From the NCBI GenBank assembly GCA_016584305.1, contig JACEEZ010003813.1, positions 274,661-338,660 of the forward strand: 64,000 nucleotides of DNA, in the 5' to 3' direction. Shown piece by piece: positions 1 to 10,639 of this stretch (positions within the stretch are counted from its first letter, which is position 1; every line of letters begins with the position of its first letter). A program made the position numbers and the translations under genes. A model generated the notes under the pieces. That model did not search any database. It worked only from the letters and a program-made list of their open reading frames with translations, and was not told the origin of the DNA. This DNA is from Chionoecetes opilio (taxonomy: Eukaryota > Arthropoda > Malacostraca > Decapoda > Majidae).

Positions 1-3000
1 ACATAAGAAAATAAGGAAGCTACAAGAGGCCTACATAAGAACGTAAGAAAATAAGGAAGCTACAAGAGGCCTACATAAGAACATAAGAAAATAAGGAAGC
101 TACAAGAGACAGTGAGACCTACATAAGAACATAAGAAAATAAGGAAGCTACAAGAGGCCTACATAAGAACATAAGAAAATAAGGAAGCTACAAGAGGCCT
201 ACATAAGACATAGAATAGGAACTACAAGCTACAAGAACGTAAGAAAATAAGGAAGCTACAAGAGGCCCATAGAACATAAATAGGAAGCAAGAGCCTACAT
301 AAACATAAGAAAATAAGGAAGCTACAAGAGCGGGCCTACATAAGAACAGAAGAAAATAAGAGCTACAAGCTACTAAACAGAGAAATAGAGCTCAGAGGCC
401 TACATAAGAACATAAGAAAATAAGGAAGCTACAAGAGGCCTACATAAGAACATAAGAAAATAAGGAAGCTACAAGAGACAGTGAGACCTACATAAGAACA
501 TAAGAAAATAAGGAAGCTACAAGCTACAAAGAACGTAGAAATAAGGAGCTACAAGAGCCTACATAAGAACATAAGAAAATAAGGAAGCTACAAGAGACAG
601 TGAGACCTACATAAGAACATAAGAAAATAAGGAAGCTACAAGAGACAGTGAGACCTACATAAGAACATAAGAAAATAAGGAAGCTACAAGAGACAGTGAG
701 ACCTACATAAGAACATAAGAAAATAAGGAAGCTACAAGAGGCCTACATAAGAACGTAAGAAAATAAGGAAGCTACAAGAGGCCTACATAAGAACATAAGA
801 AAATAAGGAAGCTACAAGAGGCCGCGAGACCTACATAAGAACATAAGAAAATAAGGAAGCTACAAGAGGCCTACATAAGAAGTAAGAAAATAAGGAAGCT
901 ACAAGAGGCCCTACATAAGAACGTAAAAAATAAGGAAGCTACAAGAGGCCGACTACATAAGAACATAAGAAAATAAGGAAGCTACAAGAGGCCACTACAT
1001 AAGAACATAAGAAATAAGGAAGCTACAAGAGAGCGACCTACATAAGAACATAAGGAATACAAGAGACTAGCGAGACCTAATAAGAACATAAGAAAATAAG
1101 GAAGCTACAAGAGGCGCGAGCCTACATAAGACATAAGAAAATAAGGAAGCTACAAGAGGCCTACCCTACAGAACGTAGAATCACTAGAGCTAAAGGACAG
1201 AAAACATAATGGAAAGAAGGAAGCTACAAGAGGTACTAGACGTAGAAAATAAAAGCTACAAAAAGGAGACCTACATAAGAATGAAGGATAAGATGTAGAA
1301 TGATACATAAGAGTAATGAAAAAAGGAAGCACAAGAGCGTGAGACAATGAAGAAAATGAGAAATATTACAATACAAGAGGCATGAATAAGAACGTAAGAA
1401 ATAGGAATACAGGATAAAGAATAAGAAATAGGGAGCATAATGAGCTAATAAGAAATAAAAATGGAAAGGAACTAAGAAGGATGGAGCTACATAAGAACAT
1501 AAAAAATATAGGAAGCTACAAGAGGCCCGAGACTAATAAGAATAGAAATAAGGAAGTACAAGGACACAAGAGAACATAGAATAATAAGGAAGTGACACAA
1601 GGAGGCGCGAGATACATATGAAGAACATGGATAATAAGGAAGCTACAAGAGGCATCGGACTACAGAATGAAATAATGGTAATGACAAAGGTGAGACTACA
1701 TAGAATAAGAAATAGAAGTAAAGTATGCCACATAAGAATGAAAATAGGAAGCTACAGACATGAGACTAATGAGTATAGAACAAAGGGAAGGAAAGGGCAC
1801 TAAGAAATGAAGAAATATAGAACTACAAGGAGGCCGGAGACCCTAAGAAATATAGTAATAAGGAACTACAGAGGGAACTACAGACATAATTACCATACAT
1901 CTGAGCTCCCTGATGTCAGTGAAAAGCTACTAAACATAGAACATAAGAAAATAAGGAAGCTACAAGAGGCCCGAGATACATAGAACTAAAATAAGGAACT
2001 ACAGAGCAGTGGCCTACATAAGTCAGATAGAGCTCAAGAGCATAACCTACTAGATTATTGGATCTACAAGCGTGAGCTACATAGAACTAGATAAGAAATC
2101 TACAAGAGGCTCAGTAAGATACTAGAATAATCAGAATAAGAACTCATTAGCTTAGAATCAACATAGAAACATAAAGCCTACTAAGAGCCTGAGACCTACA
2201 TAAGAAGTAAGAAATAAGAAGCTACAAGAGGCGCAGACCTACATAAGAACATAAGAAAGTAAGGAAGCTACAAGAGGCCCTACATAAGAACATAAGAAAA
2301 TAAGGAAGCTACAAGAGGCCTACATAAGAACATAAGAAAATAAGGAAGCTACAAGAGGCAGTAAGACCTACATAAGAACATAAGAAAATAAGGAAGCTAC
2401 AAGAGGCCGTGAGACCAACATAAGAAAATAAGGAAGCTACAAGAGGCCGTGAGACCTACATAAGAACGTAAGAAAATAAGGAAGCTACAAGAGGCCGCGA
2501 GACCTACATAAGAACATAAGAAAGTAAGGAAGCTACAAGAGGCCTACATAAGAACATAAGAAAATAAGGAAGCTACAAGAGACTCAGACCTACATAAGAA
2601 CATAAGAAATAAGGAAGCTACAAGAGGCGCGAGACCTACATAAGAACATAAGAAAATAAGGAAGCTACAAGAGACTCAGACCTACATAAGAACATAAGAA
2701 AATAAGGAAGCTACAAGAGGCCGCGAGGCCTACATAAGAACATAAGAAAATAAGGAAGCTACAAGAGGCCGCGAGACCTACATAAGAACATAAGAAAATA
2801 AGGAAGCTACAAGAGGCCGTGAGACCTACATAAGAACATAAGAAAATAAGGAAGCTACAAGAGGCCGCGAGACCTACATAAGAACATAAGAAAATAAGGA
2901 AGCTACAAGAGGCCGCGAGACCTACATAAGAACATAAGAAAATAAGGAAGCTACAAGAGACAGCGAGACCTACATAAGAACATAAGAAAATAAGGAAGCT

Positions 3001-3090
3001 ACAAGAGGCCGCGAGACCTACATAAGAACATAAGAAAATAAGGAAGCTACAAGAGGCCGCGAGACCTACACGAGGTAGTTCCTGTGCCTA
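1..3090 (-). repeat. 40/48-bp satellite built from a LINE 3' tail
   Basis: Head-to-tail units of 40 bp or 48 bp; the longer form adds an 8-bp CCGCGAGA-like block. Read on the minus strand each unit is the 3' untranslated end of the LINE-A family found elsewhere in the window (for example 28990-29060): GTCTCGCGGCCTCTTGTAG, then CTTCCTTATTTTC, then the TTATGTTCTTATG tail. At 3062-3090 the array runs into a further stretch of that 3' UTR (CTACACGAGGTAGTTCCTGT), which anchors its origin. Units are nearly identical at 1-1150 and 2210-3070 but strongly eroded, with many small indels, at about 1180-2210. The array continues past the left edge. No coding potential. Confidence 0.9.
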
Positions 3091-3120
3091 AAGGACGGAA
3101 ATCATCATGGAAAGAAGGAA

Positions 3121-3302
3121 TTGTTATTATTATTATTATTGTTGTTGTTGTTATTGTTGTTGTTGTAAAAAAAAAAAGGGAGAGGAAAGGAATGAAGGAT
3201 GATGGAGGAATGATACATAAGAGTAATGGAAGAGGGGAGAGGAGAGGAATGAAGGATGATGGAGGAATGATTCATAAGAGGCATGGAAAAGGAGAGAGGT
3301 GA
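3121..3302. repeat. ATT/GTT microsatellite plus short duplicated GA-rich unit
   Basis: A trinucleotide run (TTA then GTT, 3121-3166) is followed by poly-A and two copies of a GA-rich unit of about 60 bp (AGAGGAATGAAGGATGATGG). The open frames across it only reflect low complexity. Confidence 0.7.
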
Positions 3303-3428
3303 GAATACAGGGATAAATAAAAGAAATGTGGGAATATATGAATTTAAGGAAGAAAATTAACATGGAAAGAAGGAATATAAGAAGGATGGAGTTAAGGAAG
3401 AGGGAGAAATCAAATATAGGAAGAATAA

Positions 3429-4206
3429 GTAGGCCTATATGTGAAGAATGAAGAATGGTATATGACACAAGGGAGGAATGGCATGCAGAATGAAGAATGG
3501 TATATGACACAAGGGAGGAATGGCATGCAGAATGAAGAATGGTATATGACACAAGGGAGGAATGGCATGAAGAATGAAGAATGGTATATGACACAAGGGA
3601 GGAATGGCATGCAGAATGAAGAATGGTATATGACACAAGGGAGGAATGGCATGAAGAATGAAGAATGGTATATGACACAAGGGAGGAATGGCATGAAGAA
3701 TGAAGAATGGTATATGACACAAGGGAGGAATGGCATGAAGAATGAAGATGGTATATGACACAAGGGAGGAATGCATGAAGAATGAAGAATGGTATATGAC
3801 ACAAGGGAGGAATGGCATGAAGATGAAGAATGGTATATGACACAAGGGAGGAATGGCATGCAGAATGAAGAATGGTATATGACACAAGGGAGGAATGGCA
3901 TGAAGAATGAAGAATGGTATATGACACAAGGGAGGAATGGCATGAAGAATGAAGAATGGTATATGACACAAGGGAGGAATGGCATGAAGAATGAAGAATG
4001 GTATATGACACAAGGGAGGAATGGCATGAAGAATGAAGAATGGTATATGACACAAGGGAGGAATGGCATGAAGAATGAAGAATGGTATATGACACAAGGG
4101 AGGAATGGCATGCAGAATGAAGAATGGTATATGAACAAAGGGAGGAATGGCGTGAAAAATGAAGAATGGTATATGACACAAGGGAGGAATGCCGTGAAGA
4201 ATGAGT
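3429..4206. repeat. 42-bp minisatellite, about 18 copies
   Basis: Tandem units containing GAAGAATGGTATATGACACA repeat every 42 bp, with a few single-base or 1-2 base indel variants (for example near 3748 and 3772). Because 42 is a multiple of three, several frames stay open on both strands for hundreds of codons. That is an arithmetic effect and not evidence of a gene. Confidence 0.9.
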
Positions 4207-4283
4207 GAGTAATTAAACCTACGAGGAATGACACTATAAGTTACTCTCCATCCTACTCCTATGTTCCCTCTGAAAGCTTTAAA

Positions 4284-4331
4284 GAGAACATAAGACAAAA
4301 TAAGGAAGCTACAAGAGGCCGCGAGACATAC
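4284..4331 (-). mobile_element. LINE-A 3' tail fragment
   Basis: A single stray copy of the tail unit (ACATAAGACAAAATAAGGAAG, then CTACAAGAGGCCGCGAGAC), minus strand, separated from the arrays to its left. Confidence 0.6.
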
Positions 4332-4542
4332 ACACACACATGACGAGATCCCTTCCTTCTCTCCTGTCCCTATCAATGCCACAATATTCTCTTGTTTTGA
4401 GATTCTCGGCACACACTATAGAGAGTTATCGGGGACTCCAGTAGACGTATAATCGTATATATTTATGTATTTCCAGTATATAAACATTTCAGCTTAGCAA
4501 TCCAATCATACGTATTTTCAAGGACTTATTATAGCTCTGTAC

Positions 4543-4752
4543 TTAACCCCTTGAGACCCAGAACGTACTTTCCATTGTAATTTGGGTACCATTAGACGAT
4601 TTTTAGTGACTATACGCAATGTTTTATAGCTATGACCTGTTTAGTATCCTTGTCCACTAGTTAATTTGGTATATTCAGTCACTTTTCGTAATTTTATGGC
4701 TAACAAGACGATTTTATATAGCAAAGTAAACATCTGGGTCTCAAGGGGTTAA
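4543..4752 (+). mobile_element. TTAA-flanked MITE (piggyBac-like)
   Basis: A non-autonomous element of about 200 bp bounded by TTAA on both sides. Its ends are CCCCTTGAGACCCAGAACG on the left and an inverted, CCCAGA-type copy on the right (GGGTCTCAAGGGG). TTAA target duplications and CCC-starting termini are characteristic of piggyBac elements, so the superfamily is inferred from the ends; there is no transposase. This is the first of about twelve copies in the window. Confidence 0.75.
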
Positions 4753-5059
4753 GGCCAAGACCTACTGGTTATAAACGTGCATCCCTCCCTAACTTGACTA
4801 CAAAATAAAGGTACTCGACTCTTTGATAAATTTCAGTGGTATAAAATGTAGAGGGAAGGAGACTTGCTCGGCCTCCCTCCTAGCTGACTGTCTGGCTTTG
4901 ATTCTTAGGTCTCTGTTTTGGCATCTCCAGTATAACCACTACTACCTATTTTGATTTTAACTCTGCACACCCGACTAGCCTCAGTTTCATAGCAAATCCA
5001 TGCGATAGAGGCAATAGTTGTCACGTAGTTAAGTTATCTCTGAACAGAATTTTTGTTGG

Positions 5060-5272
5060 TTAACCCCTTGAGACCCAGAACGTAATTTTCATTGTAATTT
5101 GGGTACCATTAGACAATTTTTAGTGACTATAAGCAATATTTTATAGCTATGACCTGTTTAGTATCCTTGTCCACTAACTCATGTGGTATATTTAGTTACT
5201 TTTCGTAATTTTATGGTTTGACAATAGACGATTTAATATAGCAAAGGAAAGATCTGGGCGTGAAGGGGTTAA
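5060..5272 (+). mobile_element. TTAA-flanked MITE (piggyBac-like)
   Basis: Second copy of the family, with left end TTAACCCCTTGAGACCC and right end CTGGGCGTGAAGGGGTTAA. This CTGGGCGTGAAG right end is the commoner form in the window. Confidence 0.75.
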
Positions 5273-6180
5273 AGTCACTGCATGTTGTGATGGTAAACAC
5301 AGGTTGCCTTGCAGTGCGTGTGGGAGCTATGCCACCACCACCAACACTGTGCTCACTAGGTGGCTACCATTGGCAGGCAAGATGGACCCACACCAGGGGT
5401 TAAACACACTGGTGTGTACCACGGGGACAAAATCTTTGTGCGAGTCAGACTATGCAGCACACAGCCTGTAGTCTAAAATGGCAAACAAAAAAATGTATAA
5501 TAAATAAATAAATAAATAAATAAAATATAAATAATTACATCCCAAGGCAGGGTGGATCAAGGGTGCACGGGCCCCGGGACCCCTGCCACTACTTCCTCGG
5601 GAGCCTGTCATGGACTACTGCCAATTATGTCAATTCTATTAAATTAAGAAATTGATGCTTAATTCCATGGAAAAATGTTTTAAAAAAAAGAAAATAATAA
5701 TTTATTTACACGTTTTAATTATATTTTCAGCTTCAATTTTCATTCTCGGGGTCCATCGGGTTCCCCGGCCCTGTCAGCCCCCCCCCCCCCCCCCCTAATC
5801 CGGTGTGACGGTAAAGAAGATACTCGGGTACTGCTGGCCCTGCGCATGTGCAGAACTCAGTGCATGTAAACAAATAGACAGCACGGCTGTTACTCGCACC
5901 AAATATCACGTTCTAGGGCGGCATGTTAGGCATCTTATTTTATGTTAGGTTAAATTAGGTTAAGTTTGGTCAGATAAAAACACAATGTTCTACACATGTG
6001 AAGGACCAACTGTACCGCCGGACCTTCTGTACCGTCACACTGGTACTGTCCCAAGGGACTGGCCAAGAGCAGAACAAAAGGTATAAACAAAAAGCCCGCT
6101 AAATCCCGGTCCCCATAAAGCATATCTTCACCATTATAAAGTTCTGGTTTGATGTAAAAGTTGTATAGACACAAATCATC
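5273..6180. other. Intergenic stretch without a recognisable gene
   Basis: Holds an (ATAA)n run near 5500-5525, a 17-base poly-C near 5779-5796 and a fragment at 6050-6120 of a dispersed repeat containing GGGACTGGCCAAG, also seen at 8147 and 36870. I see no exon or RNA gene. Confidence 0.6.
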
Positions 6181-6183
6181 TCT

Positions 6184-6265
6184 CAGTCACCACTCTGCAG
6201 AAATCACAGTCACCACTCTGCAGAGATCACAGTCACCACTCTGCAGAGATCACAGTCACCACTAC
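6184..6265. repeat. 23-bp tandem repeat, four copies
   Basis: CAGTCACCACTCTGCAGAGAT-type units spaced 23 bp apart, followed by a CA-rich run. It lies about 0.5 kb past the stop codon of the CDCA7-like gene. Confidence 0.75.
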
Positions 6266-6765
6266 AGCGATCACACACACACACGCACACACGCACCTCT
6301 CACGCTTGTTTCACCGTACACAGGCAAGGCCAGCGTCTGCCTCACCCCCGCCCTTTAAACCATTACAAGCATATAAAACAGCTCCACCTGGAATGCTACA
6401 AGTCTTACAATGTTGTTAAGGAGATATAGTGTGATACTCAAGGATACAAGGAACATGGCTGATCATATAAAAAAAAAAAATCATGGTAAGTTAAAGTTGA
6501 TTATGGTACTTGATAATGGCAAATATAGACAGGCAATGTTCCCATACGGCTAAAGCTAGGGTATAGTAATTCGTGTCAGGCACCCAAACACAGCTTCACA
6601 CTCTTGTGTATGGCGCAAACTGTTTCCTTGTCCCAAAGGCTGACGAGCCCACTGGCGATCTATTAACACTTGTGTGGCCTCAATGACTGCACAAGAAACA
6701 CAGACAGCAGTGACGTCCTGCAGAGATTTCCAAACCCCATCCCCGGCAGTCTGTCTCCCTCACTG

Positions 6766-7671
6766 TCACGTCTCCATGGCACAATCCTCCTCCTCCTCGG
6801 GCAGTTCTAATCTCTCCACTTTAGCCACAACAAAGTCTTGGCCTTCCTCCTCCTCCTCCTCCTCATCCTCTGGCCTCAGCTCCTTGTCTGTGCCAGGCTT
6901 GTCACTCAGATCTGCCTGTTCCTCCTTGATGCCCTTGGAGTCCAGGTACTGCTGCACGCTGGTGTAGCCCATCTTGCCCAGCCGCTGCACTATCTGCCCC
7001 ACCGCCTGCTGCCCGAAGGCTTTGCGACACAAGGAGCAGTTACATATTCCCCTGCACACGGGACAGCACCACTCGGGGTCCATCAGAGCCTTGCGCGCGT
7101 CCTCCCCGTACCTGGTGCGCAGACACGGCCCGCAGAAGAAGCCGCGCAGACCCACACACTTGCCAGACCGGCAGATGGTCTTGGTGTCCGAAGTCTTCTG
7201 GCGACACTGGTGACACGAGGTGCCGTTCTCCTGGTCGTGAGTCTTCTCCTTGGGCTTGGTGGCCACGCGCTCCAGCATGTCCTTCGTCACCTCCTCGGGC
7301 TTCAGGATGTGCTCGATCTTGCGCCGCACACAGGGAGTGCTCTTACGCTTCTTGCGCGGCCCCTCGGCGGACTGCTTGCCGGCGGCCTTCCTCACCTTAG
7401 ACTTGGCGGTCTTTGGCGTGACTTGCAGGTTTTCCTTGATGCCCTCGGCCCCGCTCTGCTCTAAGAACCACTCCATCCAGGCCTTGGGGGACTTGGGGGC
7501 CTTGGGAGGCACGCTCAGAGGCTCTTTGTCCTTCTCCTTGACCCTGTCTTTATCCTTGGGTGGGCTGGACTTGCCTGAGGAGGAGGACTTGGCCTTTTTC
7601 TTGGGTCGGTCCCTGTTGCCCTTGATGAGGCACTGGGCTAATATGGACGAGGTAAGAGCGCCCGCATCATC
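6766..7671 (-). CDS. CDCA7: CDCA7-like terminal exon with zinc-finger domain
   Basis: The acceptor is TCGATTTTTCAG ending at 7672, and the exon opens in phase 0 (GAT GAT GCG). The frame stays open further upstream only through intron sequence. The exon encodes a Ser/Lys-rich linker, a conserved helix before the finger (EEVTKDMLERV), the cysteine-rich domain, then a Glu-rich tail ending at TGA 6766-6768. GC content is clearly higher than in the flanks. I saw no AATAAA within 400 bp downstream. Confidence 0.9.
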   Translation of the reverse strand, partial: DDAGALTSSILAQCLIKGNRDRPKKKAKSSSSGKSSPPKDKDRVKEKDKEPLSVPPKAPKSPKAWMEWFLEQSGAEGIKENLQVTPKTAKSKVRKAAGKQSAEGPRKKRKSTPCVRRKIEHILKPEEVTKDMLERVATKPKEKTHDQENGTSCHQCRQKTSDTKTICRSGKCVGLRGFFCGPCLRTRYGEDARKALMDPEWCCPVCRGICNCSLCRKAFGQQAVGQIVQRLGKMGYTSVQQYLDSKGIKEEQADLSDKPGTDKELRPEDEEEEEEEGQDFVVAKVERLELPEEEEDCAMET

Positions 7672-10635
7672 CTGAAAAATCGACAAGATGGATTTACTCA
7701 CAGCGATCTCGGCCACACAGCTCTTAAATGTTACTACAAATGTGTCTTACTGCCCCCTTATGCCCGGCCCCCCCCCCTCCAAGCACCAACAAGGACACAA
7801 GCGGGTAAGCAATGCTACAGTGACTCTTTTTCACTTTTTTTCTCTTTCTTTGATATGACTTGATTACTTCTGTGTTGAGATTTAGAGTGTATCCAGCAAA
7901 CCCCCAAATAACTGTGTTTGTAAATCCATCTTGCCTTTCTACACTGACGTATGCCGTAATGGGACGGAGGTTATCACAACAATACGGGTGAACAGGCTGT
8001 GTCCGGTGAGACAGAATAGGGAATGAGCAGAAGATGAAGCGACATGATTCTGGTAAATAAGCGACCTCCGATGAACCGTGCCGAGGTGACACGGAACCCG
8101 GGTCACATCACATCCACCAGATGCTAGGCTGTTCTGCATTACATCACAAGGGACTGGCCAAGGGCAAAACAAAATGAGGTAACACAAAGCCTGCTCAGTT
8201 GCCAGTCCCTATAAAGAAGACAGTAAGAGAATAAAAAAAGGGGGGTGGGCCAATTTATTTCGGGAGCATGCATCAAGACACTTACCTTTAGAAGCACACA
8301 TAGCCTATATTCACAAAGACAACAGCAGGACAAAGCATGAAGTCTTACAAGGCAACATACACACACAAGATGGAGCGGTATATTCTAGTCATGAAAATCT
8401 GACTAATACTCTGGAGACATAAAAACATAAGAAAATAAGGAAGCTAAGGAAGCCGCATGCCAACACAGTGATCTGATCCATCCATTCCCTTAGGGTAAGC
8501 TTGGACAAGGACAGAACAGTGGTGCCTTCAAGCAGCAAAACACTTTCAAGTAAAAATTAAATGATCATAAGCAGTGGCGGCTCGTGATAGAATACAGTGG
8601 AGGGACTGCAAGCTTCACACAACAGTAGGATATACAAATTTTGCCTATCTCAGGTATGAGTTGTAGTTGATATTTACGGATTTCAGGGCATGGTAGTAGT
8701 GGTGGTGGTAGAAGGGATGGTGGGGGTGGTAATGGTGATAGTAGAGGGGATGGCTGAGGTGGTGATGGTAGAATGACAGTATTACTTGAAAATAAAGTCG
8801 GTACCGCTTGATTTCAGTCTTTTCATTTAATGTCAGCTGGGAAACATTGATGTTTTGCAAATACTTCACTCAATTTTCCATCGTCATAGGGTAATTAAAG
8901 AAAGCACATATAACCACACCGTCTACACGCACTGTAAACACGAGAGGGACGAGACTCGGCTGCCTCGACTGCAGCTCATTGTGTTCATAAGTGGCGCGGC
9001 GGTGGCGCAGACATGAATCGTGACAGCAAATATGAAAGTAACTTACATTTAGGTCAGGTTTTAATGAAAATTCACTTAGTAACGTATTGAAAATAACCTA
9101 TAATGACTTTTTATTATGATATATTTGTTAGTAGTGTATCAATTCTGCTGTGTCTCTAAAGGCATCATACACCTGGCAGTGAGTGTCTGGGGGTGCTGCA
9201 GCTCCGCAGCCCTATGCCACGAGCCGCCACTGATCATAAGGACTGATAGAGATGTTAACCCCTTGAGACCCAGAACGTAATTTCCATTGTAATTTGGGTA
9301 CCATTAGACAATTTTTAGTGATATAAGCAATATGTTATAGCTATGACCTGTTTAGTATCCTTGTCCACTAACTCATTGGTATATTCAGATACTTTTTGTA
9401 ATTTTATGGCTCGACAACATACAATTTTTTATATAGCCAAGGAAAGATCTGGGCGTGAAGGGGTTAATGATCCAAAGATATGTTGACGAAGACAAGAATA
9501 TGTTTGTTAATCCATCAGGAAGCTCAAAGACAAAAGTAGTAATACAATGATCAGTTACTCATTGCACTGTAAAAAATAAATGCTCATAAGGACTGAGAGA
9601 TGTTTAATGATCCAAAGATATGTTCACGAAGACAAGAATATGTTTGTTAATTTATCAGAAGCTCAAAGGTAAAATAAGTCAGGGAAGCATAATAGTCAGT
9701 ATAAGTCAGTAAGTCAACACAAAGGTAAGTCAGACAAAGAGAAGAATAGAAAAGACATGTGGCAGACTGCAATGCAAACTTATGTCTAGTCTATTTTATT
9801 TATTATGGTCAAAATGCAGTAAGGAAGCCACGCCCCCTGCCTCCCCTTCTATTCTACATGGCAGCTGATTGGTGCACTCCTCGTATCATCACTACCAATC
9901 ACAATATCTTCACTACTTAACAGCGCGTGACCACTGGACAGAGCAATCTTCACTACAGAGGGATTTTTGATGTTGTCACCCTCTGTAGTGAAGATTGCTG
10001 TCCAGTGGTCACTCGCTGTTAAGTAGTGAAGATATTGTGATTGGTAGTGATGATACGAGGAGTGCACCAATCAGCTGCCCCGTAGAATAGAAGGGCAGGC
10101 AGGGGGCGTGGCTTCCTTACTGCATTTTGACCATAATAACAAAAATAGACTGTAGGAAAGGAAGGAACTACAAGACAGCCAGGAATACTATGACATGAAA
10201 TCAACATAGTCATCTACCTCACTACCAAATACATGCAAAACCATTAACTGATACCGAACATGAACCCCTTGAGACCCAGAACATAATTTCCATTGTAATT
10301 TGGGTACCATTAGACAATTTTTGAGTGAATATAAGCAATTCTTTATAGATATGACCTGTTTAGTATCCTTGTCAACTAACTAATTTGGTATATTAAGTTA
10401 CTTTTCGTAGTTTTATGGCTAATACATATTTTTATGGCAAAGGAAAGATCTGGGCGTGAAGTGGTTAAGTTTCTTTTCATAATTTTATGGCTAACAGACA
10501 ATTTTTTACTGCAAAGGAAATAGTATCTGGGCGTCAAGGGGTTCAGAAAATACCCCGGGACAACACACTGACCTCGCGCATTTTCCTTCGCCTGTGTTCC
10601 TCCGCTAAAGCTGCCATGCCATCCTCATCAACATA
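6766..10635 (-). CDS. CDCA7: CDCA7-family 4CXXC zinc-finger protein, 5' end unresolved
   Basis: Two inferred coding exons: 10573-10635 (21 codons) joined in phase 0 to 6766-7671 (301 codons plus TGA). The large exon carries the C-terminal zinc-finger domain of CDCA7/CDCA7L. Numbered from that exon's first residue it shows CHQC (153-156), C167, C172, FCGPC (179-183), CCPVC (202-206) and CNCSLC (210-215), ending in a family-like helix around GYTSVQQYL. The domain is preceded by a Lys-rich basic region and followed by an acidic tail. CDCA7 recruits the HELLS remodeller to chromatin in the DNA-methylation maintenance pathway, and its zinc-finger domain binds hemimethylated DNA in vertebrates. The three positions mutated in human ICF syndrome (R in CHQCR, G in LRG, R in LRTRYG) are all kept. 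No initiator exon was found, and the 63-bp exon could instead belong to ZMYND8 upstream. Confidence 0.85.
7680..8571. other. CDCA7-like intron, left part
   Basis: Between the two inferred exons. It includes a dispersed repeat fragment at 8137-8262 (GGGACTGGCCAAGGGC, then ATAAAGAAGACAGT, then GGGCCAATTTATTTCGGGA) that recurs at 36862-36970, and a small LINE-A tail fragment at 8402-8452. Nothing else coding is visible. Confidence 0.5.
8572..9232. mobile_element. hAT-like non-autonomous transposon, 661 bp
   Basis: The ends are perfect inverted repeats, CAGTGGCGGCTCGTG at 8572 and CACGAGCCGCCACTG ending at 9232. Both sides carry the same 8-bp direct repeat ATCATAAG (8564-8571 and 9233-9240). An 8-bp duplication with a CAGTG-type terminus is the signature of hAT elements. 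The interior has a GGTGGTGATGG-rich patch (8693-8770) and no transposase. A related sequence at 9582-9592 lacks the element and so shows the empty site. Confidence 0.85.
9233..9680. repeat. Diverged tandem duplicate preserving two empty insertion sites
   Basis: The sequence flanking the hAT and TTAA elements (ATAAGGACTGATAGAGATG and ATGATCCAAAGATATGTT) recurs uninterrupted at about 9575-9660 as CATAAGGACTGAGAGATGT joined directly to TTAATGATCCAAAG. The second copy therefore shows what the locus looked like before either insertion. Confidence 0.8.
9255..9467 (+). mobile_element. TTAA-flanked MITE (piggyBac-like)
   Basis: Same family as at 4543, with TTAA at 9255-9258 and 9464-9467. The uninterrupted paralogous site at about 9602 contains one TTAA, so the TTAA is a true target duplication. 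Confidence 0.85.
9787..10151. mobile_element. Foldback MITE with TAGTCTATTTT ends, copy 1
   Basis: An element of about 365 bp that is almost wholly one inverted repeat. The left arm runs through TTATGGTCAAAATGCAGTAA and GGAAGCCACGCCCCCTGCCT; the right arm is its complement, ending ATTTTGACCATAATAACAAA then AATAGACT. The centre is a short loop near 9960. Four copies occur in the window, most flanked by TA. Confidence 0.9.
10261..10544 (+). mobile_element. TTAA MITE, with a second partial right end
   Basis: The left end has decayed to TGAACCCCTTGAGACCC. A right end occurs at 10452-10468 (CTGGGCGTGAAGTGGTTAA) and another partial copy of the right half follows to 10544 (CTGGGCGTCAAGGGGTTCAG). 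It looks like a local duplication of the right half. Confidence 0.65.
10573..10635 (-). CDS. 63-bp exon, probably CDCA7-like 5' coding exon
   Basis: On the minus strand it is bounded by the acceptor GTTTTTGCACTGCAG and the donor GAG/GTCAGTG, and only one of the three frames is open. It encodes 21 residues beginning YVDEDGMAALAEEHRRRKM. It begins and ends in phase 0, matching both the ZMYND8 exon upstream (12551) and the CDCA7-like exon downstream (7671). I do not recognise the peptide in either family, so its owner is uncertain. A chance open 63-mer with good splice sites also remains possible. Confidence 0.55.
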
Positions 10636-10639
10636 CTGC

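Noticed and set aside
3151..4412. Long ORFs of 274-342 codons on the minus strand and 105-139 codons on the plus strand
   Set aside because: They are read through a 42-bp tandem repeat, a multiple of three, so several frames stay open by arithmetic. There is no domain or codon bias.
7672..7716. Extending the CDCA7-like exon upstream to 7716 as an N-terminus
   Set aside because: The frame there has no ATG (it would begin with GTG), and a good acceptor (TTTTTCAG) lies at 7672, so these codons are intron.
8279..8300. Possible 19-base first coding exon for CDCA7 (GCTATGTGTGCTTCTAAAG before a strong GTAAGTG donor)
   Set aside because: Its ATG frame joins the CDCA7-like exon out of phase and meets a stop at once.
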